38,048 nucleotides of DNA from an uncultured Alkaliphilus sp. (GTDB taxonomy: Bacteria > Bacillota > Clostridia > Peptostreptococcales > Natronincolaceae): contig CALJEQ010000003.1 in assembly GCA_938074565.1 (NCBI GenBank), positions 1 through 38,048 of the forward strand, given 5' to 3'. The notes beneath the pieces are model-generated. The model was not told the DNA's origin. It saw only the letters and a program-made list of their open reading frames with translations, and searched no databases. Of this stretch, positions 6,505-14,039 are shown piece after piece (the stretch's first letter is position 1; the number at the start of each line of letters is the position of its first letter). The translations under genes and the position numbers were made by a program.

Positions 6505-7227
6505 ATGGACAATAGTAAATTATATAAATTTGCTTACAAATTACACTATGAAGAAGAAAATATTGATGAGGCATTAAAAATTTATAATAGGATAATTATA
6601 GAATTTCCAAATACAAAAGAAACTGAGTATGCTAAAACTCAAATTAAAGTAATAGAAACTATGAATCAAGATAAAAGAAATAGATTAAATAATTCTAATG
6701 TGTCTTTTGAAGAATTGGTTAGTGCTTACCAAAAAGAAAATCAAGATAACTTTCAAGTAGAGGGATTAGAAGAAAAGTTAAGAACTCTCATTATTACTAC
6801 TACTAATCATATTGATGGATACAAGATAAAAAGATATATAGATATACATAGTGTCGAAATAGTAATGGGTACGGGTATTTTTAGTGAGTCTATCACGGAG
6901 ATAAATGACTTAATGGGTATGAGATCAACCTTATTTGAAACCAAACTAGCAGAAACTAAGAAGGTAGCTTTTAGTAAGTTAAAAAAAGATGCGGTACTAA
7001 AAGGTGGAAATGCCATTATAGGTGTTGATATGGATTATACACAATTTACCAATAATAGAACTGGATTAATCGCGAATGGAACAATAGTAGAGATTATAAA
7101 AGATGAGGATATAGATATATTAAAACAGTTGAGCGTTATTGAGAAGCTAGGTAATTTTAGAGAACAAGGATTAATTACCGAAGAAGAATTTTTGGAAAAG
7201 AAAAATAAAATACTAAATAATATATGA
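6505..7227 (+). CDS. TPR-like, YbjQ-type and SHOCT three-domain protein
   Basis: The ATG at 6505 is preferred over 6478 because AAGGGGGACG lies just before it, giving 240 residues. The N-terminus (about 1-55) has a tetratricopeptide-like pair of helices (DEALKIYNRIIIEFPNTKET). Residues about 95-205 form a YbjQ/UPF0145 domain: TTTNHIDGYKIKRYIDIHSV, the GTGIFSE turn and GNAIIGVDMDYT. Residues 210-240 are a SHOCT module (LGNFREQGLITEEEFLEKKN). SHOCT is an oligomerisation or attachment helix found at the end of many secreted or phage-linked proteins. YbjQ proteins are pentameric and of unknown function. It has no membrane anchor and stands alone after the ISL3 relic. Confidence 0.82.
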   Translation: MDNSKLYKFAYKLHYEEENIDEALKIYNRIIIEFPNTKETEYAKTQIKVIETMNQDKRNRLNNSNVSFEELVSAYQKENQDNFQVEGLEEKLRTLIITTTNHIDGYKIKRYIDIHSVEIVMGTGIFSESITEINDLMGMRSTLFETKLAETKKVAFSKLKKDAVLKGGNAIIGVDMDYTQFTNNRTGLIANGTIVEIIKDEDIDILKQLSVIEKLGNFREQGLITEEEFLEKKNKILNNI

Positions 7228-7637
7228 GTAATAGCATAATTAGATGTGTAAAACTTAGAAAAATCAAAGCATAATAGGAAAGTCTATTAAAAGTGGTATT
7301 TTTAAGAAATTTTAAATTAAGTTTTACAATAGATGCAAAAATCCTCTTTTTAATTTACATTTCAAAACAATGCCAATTAGGCAGATTTTTGATAACTACT
7401 TCAAATTTACAGCAAAATTTCCTTTGGTTAGAGATATGCAATTGAAGGTTTAGGGATTATGTCACTTATGAAACAACTGATATTGCAAGTGACATTTTAT
7501 AAAAGAAGAATTGAACAAACTAAATAATAAATTTTAGTATAGTCCCTAATTTTCATGATATTTTTAATTTTTACAAAAATAAATATCTTATGTAGAATTA
7601 ATTAATTAATTAATGAAGGTAATAAGAGGAGATAATT
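7228..7637. other. AT-rich gap without a gene
   Basis: No frame longer than about 25 codons with an SD is present. A fragment near 7450-7510 reads DYVTYETTDIASDIL before a stop and may be an eroded coding piece of unknown origin. A (TTAA) microsatellite-like run lies at about 7598-7613, just before the SD of the next gene. Confidence 0.4.
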
Positions 7638-8333
7638 ATGGCTAAGTATACACTAAAACAATTAGAAACTGTAAAGGAATATTTTGATAAGGGATTATTT
7701 ATAGAATGTGAAGGTGTAATATATAAAAAATGTAAAGAAAGATATAACTTTACTGAAGAAAATATTCAATATAAAATAGCTGTAAAGAAAATTATGAATT
7801 ACATAAAAGATGGAACTTGGAGATATAAAAAAGAGAAAGACATTGCTAAAATTAAGGAAATAATAATAGATCAATTTAATAAAAAACTTATTATATTAAA
7901 GAATGATTGGTTATACAGACGATATGAAACTACACACCAAAGAGGATATAAAAATTTTTGGATTACTATTGATGGTGTAGAATATAGAACATTTGCTCAT
8001 CGAATTATATATTATTTATATAAAGGTATTTGGGATGAAAATAGGGTGATTAATCATTTAGATGGTGTTAAAGATAATAATAAAATTGAAAACTTAGAAT
8101 TAATATCACAATTTGAAAATATACTACACTCTATTATAACTTTAGAAATGCCTGTACACCCTCAAGACTTAGATGGATATTATAAGAAAAAATTTAATCT
8201 GACTGACGAACAAAGTGAAATATTTAATGAAATTGTTAGAGCAACTTACGAAAGTACAGAAAAAGTTGAATTTAAGAAGAAACTAGAGGAAAAATCTTTA
8301 AGATATATAAATTTTAAAGTGTTAATCATTTAA
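7638..8333 (+). CDS. HNH endonuclease, homing/phage type
   Basis: This is 231 residues with SD AAGAGGAG before the ATG. The N-terminal 85 residues are Lys-rich helices likely to bind DNA. The nuclease domain covers about 86-165: WLYRRYETTHQRGYKNFWIT, then TFAHRIIYYLYKG (His121), and VINHLDGVKDNNKIENLELI with His140, Asn147/148 and Asn152. This matches the HNH_3 family of phage and intron-associated nucleases. The C-terminal 60 residues are unassigned. The gene stands alone. Free-standing HNH genes are often selfish invaders of phage DNA, so this one probably arrived with the accessory region. It looks intact. The target site cannot be inferred. Confidence 0.85.
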   Translation: MAKYTLKQLETVKEYFDKGLFIECEGVIYKKCKERYNFTEENIQYKIAVKKIMNYIKDGTWRYKKEKDIAKIKEIIIDQFNKKLIILKNDWLYRRYETTHQRGYKNFWITIDGVEYRTFAHRIIYYLYKGIWDENRVINHLDGVKDNNKIENLELISQFENILHSIITLEMPVHPQDLDGYYKKKFNLTDEQSEIFNEIVRATYESTEKVEFKKKLEEKSLRYINFKVLII

Positions 8334-8364
8334 ACAATAAAACTAATAAACAGGAGGTAACATC

Positions 8365-8751
8365 TTGAAAAACATAATTACAAAAATAATTATTATAGCA
8401 GGAGGTATTCTAAGTATCGTTGGTTTATTTCCAATTGTTGGTTTATATCCTTCAAAGATGTGGAGTAATCCCCACGACTATTGGAAGTATGTATTATCTA
8501 GGGAAAGCGGAATGTTTTGGAAAATAGCGATAGTTATTCTTTGTACAGGCATAATATTGTCATACATAACTAAACACAAAAACAGAAGGAAAATACTAAT
8601 TTTTAATGTGCTTGCCATAATAATTTCTTTTATAACAGCCTTCGTTGGAATAAATAGATTAATGCCTTCATCAAGTGTAATATTATATCCCATAAGTGTT
8701 ATATTTTTTATAATTGCACTTGTTTGTGGGAAAGAATATAAAGCAGTATAA
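8365..8751 (+). CDS. Four-helix integral membrane protein of unknown function
   Basis: The protein is 128 residues and starts at TTG with a strong SD (AGGAGGTAA). Hydrophobic segments lie near residues 5-25, 50-68, 75-93 and 100-120, and the loops are short and basic. The first segment (GGILSIVGLFPIVGLYPSKM) is shared almost exactly with the truncated copy at 4651. No catalytic or transport motif is seen. It follows the HNH gene by 31 bases and is followed by another small membrane protein, so the three may be co-transcribed. I do not recognise a family. Confidence 0.7.
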   Translation: MKNIITKIIIIAGGILSIVGLFPIVGLYPSKMWSNPHDYWKYVLSRESGMFWKIAIVILCTGIILSYITKHKNRRKILIFNVLAIIISFITAFVGINRLMPSSSVILYPISVIFFIIALVCGKEYKAV

Positions 8752-8836
8752 TATATAAGAAAACTTACATAACCGAGTTACAGAAAACACTAGAAGTTAA
8801 ATAGATAATATCTGTTGCAAAAAAAGGGGTATTTGA

Positions 8837-9271
8837 GTGAAACATTATAAACAACATATAGTATTCTCATTATTAGTAGCATTTCCAACTTTATTTACAA
8901 ATCTTTTGGATTCAGCATTTGCAAACAGTGTTTCAGTGCTAAATATTATTTCAACCCTTTTATTTTTAGGGGCTTGGACTATTTATGGCTTTCATGTGGG
9001 ATACAATAGAAGAGGAAATTTTATTAACTTTACTCTTATCTATTGGGGGGCTAATATAGGAATAGTGATTTTTCAACATTATTTCTCCGATACCCCATTA
9101 ATAATATTTCCTATGTACGTTATTTTTGCTCCAATGTATGCTTTATATTATTTTCTTAATAAATCATTAGGAAGCTCTTTTTTAATTTTTATTTCATTAA
9201 TTACACCAATAGCTATATGCTCTATAATCGGTTATTTAGTGGGTTTAAAAAAACGAATACAAAATGTATAG
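8837..9271 (+). CDS. Small multi-spanning membrane protein of unknown function
   Basis: The 144-residue protein starts at GTG with SD AAAAAGGGG. There are four predicted membrane helices: about 8-30, 36-52, 65-105 (a hairpin broken by HYFSDTPL) and 115-138. The protein ends in a basic KKRIQNV tail, so the C-terminus is probably inside the cell. Aromatic residues are frequent and there are no conserved charged residues within helices, which argues against a transporter. It lies 85 bases after the previous membrane protein. No family was recognised. Confidence 0.65.
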   Translation: MKHYKQHIVFSLLVAFPTLFTNLLDSAFANSVSVLNIISTLLFLGAWTIYGFHVGYNRRGNFINFTLIYWGANIGIVIFQHYFSDTPLIIFPMYVIFAPMYALYYFLNKSLGSSFLIFISLITPIAICSIIGYLVGLKKRIQNV

Positions 9272-9317
9272 TTTATAAACCTTAAATGGAATTAGTTTTT
9301 TTATCGTCATACATACC

Positions 9318-9347
9318 TTGATTTACCAATAAATAAAATGCTATACT
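9318..9347 (+). promoter_or_regulatory. Second copy of the yebC-relic promoter-like element
   Basis: TTGATT (9318-9323), 18 bases and TATACT (9342-9347) match the site at 4279-4308. No gene follows, only a hairpin 24 bases later. Confidence 0.4.
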
Positions 9348-9371
9348 ATTATATGGTTACAATTACATTGT

Positions 9372-9425
9372 ACACCTTCTTATTTAATGTTTATTAAAGT
9401 ACATTATAATAAGGGGGTGTTTCTG
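9372..9425 (+). terminator. Hairpin resembling the yebC-relic terminator
   Basis: ACACCTTCTTATT (9372-9384) pairs, with G-U pairs, to AATAAGGGGGTGT (9408-9420). An inner AATGT/ACATT pair extends the stem. The T-run is weak. Confidence 0.45.
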
Positions 9426-9548
9426 TATTCTATAAACCCAACATAATAAAAAAATGATGAAAAAGAACAAAAAACATACATATATTAAAGTGTAAATTAA
9501 AAATATAAAGTTATAACAATAAAAAATAAATAAGAATATAGGTGACAT

Positions 9549-10133
9549 ATGAAATATATTATTTTTGATCTAGAATTTAATTCAGCCTTTAAAATTAATA
9601 GAAAAACAAAACAATTAATGAGGGGAGATACAAATCCTTTATGCCCACAGGAAATAATAGAAATAGGGGCAGTTAAAACAAATGATTCAATAGAAGTAGA
9701 AGATACCTTCAAATTGTTTGTTAAGCCACAATTGTATACTAAAATTCATCCAAAGGTAAAACAAAAGACTCAAATTACTAATGAAGACTTATTAAGTGGA
9801 ATATTACTGGAAGATGCTATAGAAGCCTTTAAAAAATGGATAGGTGACGGCGATTTTGTTTTATGTTCTTGGGGGAAAGACGATATTAATGAATTAAACA
9901 GAAACTGTAGTTTTCATAAAATTACAACTGATTGGATATCTCAATATTGCGATATACAGCGAAAATGCATGAATAAACTGAACTTACCAAAAGGACAACA
10001 AATAGGGCTAAAAAATGCTTTAGACCTGCTTAATATAGAAATAGATAATTGCTTTCATAGGGCTTTAAATGATGCTGTCTACACAGCTAAAATTTTAAAG
10101 GAACTAAAAAGTGAGGATTTGACAAAAATTTAA
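9549..10133 (+). CDS. DEDDh 3'-5' exonuclease (KapD/sporulation-inhibitor type)
   Basis: The 194-residue protein has SD AGGTGA close to its ATG. It is a single exonuclease domain of the DnaQ/RNase T superfamily. IIFDLEFNS carries motif I (Asp7, Glu9), CPQEIIEIGAVK is the following strand, and DDINELNRNC sits in the motif II region. HRALNDAVYTAKIL supplies the motif III His and Asp. All four acidic ligands and the general-base His are present, so it should be active on single-stranded DNA or RNA ends. The length fits KapD-like exonucleases, which are usually 190-210 residues. It stands alone upstream of a small unknown gene. Its substrate is unknown. Confidence 0.85.
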   Translation: MKYIIFDLEFNSAFKINRKTKQLMRGDTNPLCPQEIIEIGAVKTNDSIEVEDTFKLFVKPQLYTKIHPKVKQKTQITNEDLLSGILLEDAIEAFKKWIGDGDFVLCSWGKDDINELNRNCSFHKITTDWISQYCDIQRKCMNKLNLPKGQQIGLKNALDLLNIEIDNCFHRALNDAVYTAKILKELKSEDLTKI

Positions 10134-10199
10134 ATTATATTTTATGTCATAACGGCTCAAATTAACTATAGTAGTTTAATAGTGAAGGGAGCCAATAAC

Positions 10200-10478
10200 A
10201 TGAGAATAAAGAATATTGAAGAAGTAAATGAAGTAAGTTACGATGAAGGCTTGATGGACATTATTATTAATGTTGAAATAGAACCTGATGTAGCCTCCAG
10301 ATGGGAGTTGTCAGAACCAAAGATATGGGCAGTTTATAGAAAATATGGAGATATGAGGCTGGATTATTTAGAATTAGTAGACAATGGAGTAAATGTACAT
10401 GGTTTTGAATTTACAGATGAAGAAAAAAACAAAATTGTAAACTATATAGAAAATAAATTTGCTGATGGAAAAGAGTAA
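10200..10478 (+). CDS. Small acidic protein of unknown function
   Basis: The start at 10200 has SD GAAGGGAG, and the ATG-like upstream codons at 10182 overlap that SD, so they are rejected. The product has 92 residues with no membrane segment. A DIIINVEIEPDVASRWELSE strand region is followed by IWAVYRKYGDMRLDYLELV and a helix ending in IVNYIENKFADGKE. The pattern looks like a small alpha/beta domain. No family was recognised. A terminator follows 65 bases later, so it forms its own short transcription unit or the end of one with the exonuclease. Confidence 0.65.
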   Translation: MRIKNIEEVNEVSYDEGLMDIIINVEIEPDVASRWELSEPKIWAVYRKYGDMRLDYLELVDNGVNVHGFEFTDEEKNKIVNYIENKFADGKE

Positions 10479-10542
10479 GTACTTTACTAATACAATTTTT
10501 AATATAATAACTTAAATTAAGTAAATAGTATTCAAAAATAAG

Positions 10543-10572
10543 AAGCCTTAATCCTTTTAGGGCTTTTTTCTT
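10543..10572 (+). terminator. Rho-independent terminator
   Basis: AAGCCTTAA pairs with TTAGGGCTT (one G-U) and is followed by TTTTTCTTTTT. Confidence 0.75.
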
Positions 10573-10600
10573 TTTAAAAAATTATTGATAAAATAAAAAT

Positions 10601-10616
10601 TGGCACGTATTTTGCT
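10601..10616 (+). promoter_or_regulatory. Near-consensus sigma-54 (-24/-12) promoter
   Basis: TGGCACGTATTTTGCT fits TGGCAC-N5-TTGCW exactly, with GG (10602-10603) and GC (10614-10615) ten bases apart as required. The small membrane-protein gene begins 91 bases downstream. A sigma-54 activator of the NtrC type is encoded at 12647, making an obvious regulator-target pair. Confidence 0.85.
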
Positions 10617-10706
10617 AATATATATTATAGGTTAAGTTTAGAAGTGAATAAAATAAAAAAGTCTTTTACTTGAATTTAAATAAGAAAGACGACAGGAGGA
10701 TTCAAT

Positions 10707-10907
10707 ATGAAACATAAACAGTGTAAGAAACATCAAAAATTAATGTTGTTATTTTGCTTAATACCGTTACTATTACTGGCTTTTTTACCTCGTATGGGCT
10801 TTGATTTAGGACCGTTAGCAAAATATGCTCCCTTTGCTATGATTTTAATATGTCCGTTAATTCATTTTGTAATGATGGCGTCTATGTTTAAATCTAACAA
10901 ACAATAA
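10707..10907 (+). CDS. 66-residue membrane protein, DUF2933-like, behind a sigma-54 promoter
   Basis: The ATG has SD ACAGGAGGA. The N-terminus is MKHKQCKKHQKL, rich in His, Lys and Cys. Two membrane helices follow (LMLLFCLIPLLLLAFLP and a second near ILICPLIHFVMMASMF), joined by a GFDLGPLAKYAP turn. The GxxLGP turn and the CPLxH..MM ending resemble the small DUF2933 proteins found near metal-resistance genes, where His and Cys could bind metal. That resemblance is from memory and is weak. The gene lies between the sigma-54 promoter and the divergently spaced kinase/activator operon, and is the only gene directly behind that promoter. Confidence 0.65.
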   Translation: MKHKQCKKHQKLMLLFCLIPLLLLAFLPRMGFDLGPLAKYAPFAMILICPLIHFVMMASMFKSNKQ

Positions 10908-10970
10908 GGTTTTAAGTCAAATAGCTTAACAACATGGAAAGACAGAATTTTTATTTGATTAGAAGTCTCC

Positions 10971-11020
10971 TAAGGAATTAATTTTTTCTACCTCCCTTTG
11001 AAAATTTAGTTCCTTATTTT
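10971..11020 (+). terminator. Long hairpin ending the sigma-54-driven gene
   Basis: TAAGGAATTAATTTTT (10971-10986) pairs, with G-U pairs, to AAAATTTAGTTCCTTA (11001-11016). The downstream TTTTG is only a short T-run. Confidence 0.5.
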
Positions 11021-11025
11021 GTATA

Positions 11026-11057
11026 ATTAATGGAGAACCATAGGGTTCTCCATTAAT
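11026..11057. repeat. Perfect 14-bp inverted repeat with 4-base loop
   Basis: ATTAATGGAGAACC (11026-11039) is exactly complementary to GGTTCTCCATTAAT (11044-11057). No T-run follows on either strand. It may be an RNA hairpin or a protein binding site ahead of the kinase operon. A near-palindrome around GCATATGC follows at about 11065-11078. Confidence 0.6.
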
Positions 11058-11253
11058 CTAATGTAGCATATGCCACTTTAGGTGTAGGATAATGGTTATC
11101 TAAAATTGTTGATGTCAATTGGTTAATAAGGTTATACTATAAAATATACAGAAGTGCTAATTTGAAAAACATTAAAATATGTAAATATAAGCCAACTTAT
11201 ATCCTATTTGGTTATTATTTTTTGTGGTATTATTATGGAAAAAAGGTGATAAT

Positions 11254-12654
11254 TTGAAATTAGAGAATTATAAAGATAAATATATTATTAGTATATTGGT
11301 TTTAATCATATCAGCATTGCACTACTTTACTTTAGAAGGGTATTGGCCAATTCACGATTTTTATAGGAGACTATATTATTTGCCAATTATTTTAGCAGCA
11401 TTTAAATATAGGTTTAAGGGAGGCTTTCTTACCTCCCTTATAGTTGCGTTGTTTTATACCCCTCATTTGATATTTTATTTTGGAGAAATAAACATACAAG
11501 TTATTAATCAGTTTTTGGAACTGGGAATGTTTTTGGTTATAGGAATGATAACTGGCTATCTTGTAGAAAAAGACTATCGCAAAAGGAAATTGTTAGAATT
11601 TCAAATTATACAGTTGGCAAATTTAGAGAATTATACCCATAATATATTGGATAGCCTACACAGTGGCGTAATAGCATTAGATAAGGAATATCACATACCA
11701 TCTACAAATAGGAAAGCTCTAACGTTTTTTAAAAATCCAACTGAAATCTTACAATTTTTTGAAAAAGTAAACTTATTAAAGGAAATTGATAAAATATTTA
11801 ATGGGACACAAGATACTATAGAAATGGAAAGTATTCATTACAAAAATGATCAAACAAAAATTAATCTAAAAATAATGGCTTATCCTATTAATAATATTAC
11901 TGGAAAAAAAGAAGGAGTACTAATTTTGCTGGATGATATTACTGATATTAAAGAACTGCGGTATCAAATAAAACGAAGTGAAAGGTTGGCAGCTATTGGT
12001 CAACTAGCTTCTGGTGTTGCCCATGAGGTACGTAATCCACTGGGGATTATAAAAACCATCAGTCAGACCATTGTTCATGATGTAAAAGATTCGGATATAA
12101 AAGAGGGAATAGATATTATTATTCATGAAGTTGATAGAGCTAATAAAGTAATAAAAGAATTATTAGATTTTGCGAAGCCCTACAAGTATCAAGTTAAGAA
12201 GCTAGATTTGGCTAATTTTTTGAGGGAGTTATTAGTATTAACAAAGAAGTATGGAGAACAAAAAGGTGTTGCTGTTAATGTAATAGGAGTTGAAGAAGCG
12301 ATTGTTGAAGGAGATCAAGATAAGCTAAGACAAGCTTTTATCAATATAGTATTAAATGGAATACAAGCAATGGAAACAGGTGGTGTATTAAATATAATGT
12401 TAAAAACAATAGATCACCAGTGGGCAGTAATAACATTTGAAGATACAGGGTTAGGTATTCCCGAGGAAATACTTGATAAAATATATGACCCCTTCTTTAC
12501 AACGAAAGATTATGGGACGGGATTGGGTTTATCCATCACCCATCGTATTATTGAAGAACATGAGGGTAAAATGGAAATTGAAAGTACGGTAGGAGAAGGT
12601 ACAATCGTTAAAATATCTTTACCTTTACCAAAAAAGGAGGAAAAAAATGACTAA
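11254..12654 (+). CDS. Membrane sensor histidine kinase, NtrB/AtoS type
   Basis: A TTG at 11254 with SD AAAAGGTGAT is preferred to the GTG at 11224, giving 466 residues. Residues about 10-105 hold four membrane helices without a large outer loop, so the stimulus is probably sensed in or at the membrane. A PAS-like region (about 125-235) follows. The dimerisation box ERLAAIGQLASGVAHEVRNP carries the phospho-accepting His at about 257. The ATP-binding domain has an N-box (INIVLNGIQAM), DTGLGIP and FFTTKDYGTGLGLSI. It overlaps the activator gene by 8 bases, implying translational coupling. This subfamily signals to sigma-54 activators. ZraS-like metal sensing is one possibility, given the neighbour at 10707, but no periplasmic sensor loop is present. 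Confidence 0.88.
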   Translation: MKLENYKDKYIISILVLIISALHYFTLEGYWPIHDFYRRLYYLPIILAAFKYRFKGGFLTSLIVALFYTPHLIFYFGEINIQVINQFLELGMFLVIGMITGYLVEKDYRKRKLLEFQIIQLANLENYTHNILDSLHSGVIALDKEYHIPSTNRKALTFFKNPTEILQFFEKVNLLKEIDKIFNGTQDTIEMESIHYKNDQTKINLKIMAYPINNITGKKEGVLILLDDITDIKELRYQIKRSERLAAIGQLASGVAHEVRNPLGIIKTISQTIVHDVKDSDIKEGIDIIIHEVDRANKVIKELLDFAKPYKYQVKKLDLANFLRELLVLTKKYGEQKGVAVNVIGVEEAIVEGDQDKLRQAFINIVLNGIQAMETGGVLNIMLKTIDHQWAVITFEDTGLGIPEEILDKIYDPFFTTKDYGTGLGLSITHRIIEEHEGKMEIESTVGEGTIVKISLPLPKKEEKND

Positions 12655-13999
12655 AAAAATATTGGTAGTAGATGATGAAAAGAATATGCGATGGGCTATT
12701 GGTAAAGCACTTGGAAAAGAAGGGTTTGAAATATATGAAGCTTCAAATGGAGAAGAAGCTATAACTATGTTTAAAAAAGTTAATCCACAATTGGTGTTAT
12801 TGGATTTGAAGATGCCTGTAATGGATGGAATACAGGCATTAAAAGAGTTAAAAGAACTAAAGGAAGAAATCCCAATCATTATGCTCACAGCCCACGGTAC
12901 AATGGAGTCGGCAATTGAAGCTATGAAACTTGGGGCGCTGGACTATATATCTAAACCATTTGAGGTGGAAGAACTCAAAGTAATTATTAACAAGGCATTA
13001 GGATTTGGTGCTTTGAAAGAAGAAGTAAACTACCTACGGGAAGAGTTAGAAATTTCTTTAGGAAAACCGATAGTAGGAAGTAGTGAAGAACTTAAACGAG
13101 TATTAGAAATGGTGGATAGGGTAGCAAAAACCAATGCTACAGTATTGATACTTGGAGAAAGTGGTACAGGTAAAGAGCTTATTGCTAATGCCATCCATAA
13201 TAAAAGTGATAGAAAAGATAAGCCCTATGTAAAGATTAACTGTGGAGCTATCCCAGAAAATTTAATTGAAAGTGAATTGTTTGGTTATGAAAAGGGAGCT
13301 TTTACAGGAGCAGTTTCAAAAAAGGTCGGAAAGTTTGAAAGAGCTAATGGAGGTACTATTTTTTTAGATGAAATAGGAGAATTAGATTTAAGTATGCAGG
13401 TAAAACTTTTAAGGGTTCTTCAAGAAAAAGAACTTGAAAGAGTAGGGGGAAATCAGCCTATCATGATTGATGTTAGAGTGGTGGCTGCCACCAATAGAGA
13501 CTTATTTAAAATGGTGGAGAGGGGAGACTTTAGGGAGGATCTATATTATAGGTTAAATGTAATTCCTATTCAGTTACCACCCCTTAGGGAAAGAAAAGAG
13601 GACATCCCTCTATTAATTCAATATTTCTTGGATAACTTTAGTAATGAAACTGGAAGAGGTAAAATGACCATTGAAAAAGATGTGGAAGAAAAATTAATAA
13701 ACCACCAATGGAAAGGTAATATTCGTGAATTAGAAAATATGATTGAACGAATGGTAATTTTATGTGACAATAATATAATTACAATAAATAATTTACCTAA
13801 GGAGATTACTTCCACAGAGATAAAAGATTCTTATAAGTTGCCTGAAAATGGCATTTCTATAGAAGAATTAGAAAAGAATTTAATACTTCAAGCTTTAGAA
13901 CGTACAGACTATAACCAAACAAAGGCAGCTCAATTATTAAATATAAGTAGGCATACTTTAATTTATAGAATGGAGAAATATCAAATTAAGAAAAACTAA
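12647..13999 (+). CDS. Sigma-54-dependent response regulator, NtrC family
   Basis: The protein has 450 residues, with a receiver domain (Asp9, Asp10, phospho-acceptor Asp53 and Lys103) and an AAA+ domain. The AAA+ domain has Walker A GESGTGKE (170-177) and GAFTGA at 217-222, the loop that contacts sigma-54. Walker B is in GGTIFLDEIG. A Fis-type HTH at the end (NQTKAAQLLNISRHTLIYRM) binds enhancers. The SD AAAAAGGAGG lies inside the kinase gene. Every element for opening a sigma-54 promoter is intact, and a matching promoter lies at 10601, about 2 kb upstream. The next gene (DUF1461) follows 40 bases after the stop and may share the transcript. Confidence 0.93.
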   Translation: MTKKILVVDDEKNMRWAIGKALGKEGFEIYEASNGEEAITMFKKVNPQLVLLDLKMPVMDGIQALKELKELKEEIPIIMLTAHGTMESAIEAMKLGALDYISKPFEVEELKVIINKALGFGALKEEVNYLREELEISLGKPIVGSSEELKRVLEMVDRVAKTNATVLILGESGTGKELIANAIHNKSDRKDKPYVKINCGAIPENLIESELFGYEKGAFTGAVSKKVGKFERANGGTIFLDEIGELDLSMQVKLLRVLQEKELERVGGNQPIMIDVRVVAATNRDLFKMVERGDFREDLYYRLNVIPIQLPPLRERKEDIPLLIQYFLDNFSNETGRGKMTIEKDVEEKLINHQWKGNIRELENMIERMVILCDNNIITINNLPKEITSTEIKDSYKLPENGISIEELEKNLILQALERTDYNQTKAAQLLNISRHTLIYRMEKYQIKKN

Positions 14000-14039
14000 A
14001 CGACTTTAGTATTAAAAAGCACTAAAAGGGGATGAATAA

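Noticed and set aside
12625..12888. 87-codon minus-strand frame over the kinase/activator junction
   Set aside because: It is a shadow of two strongly supported genes in other frames.
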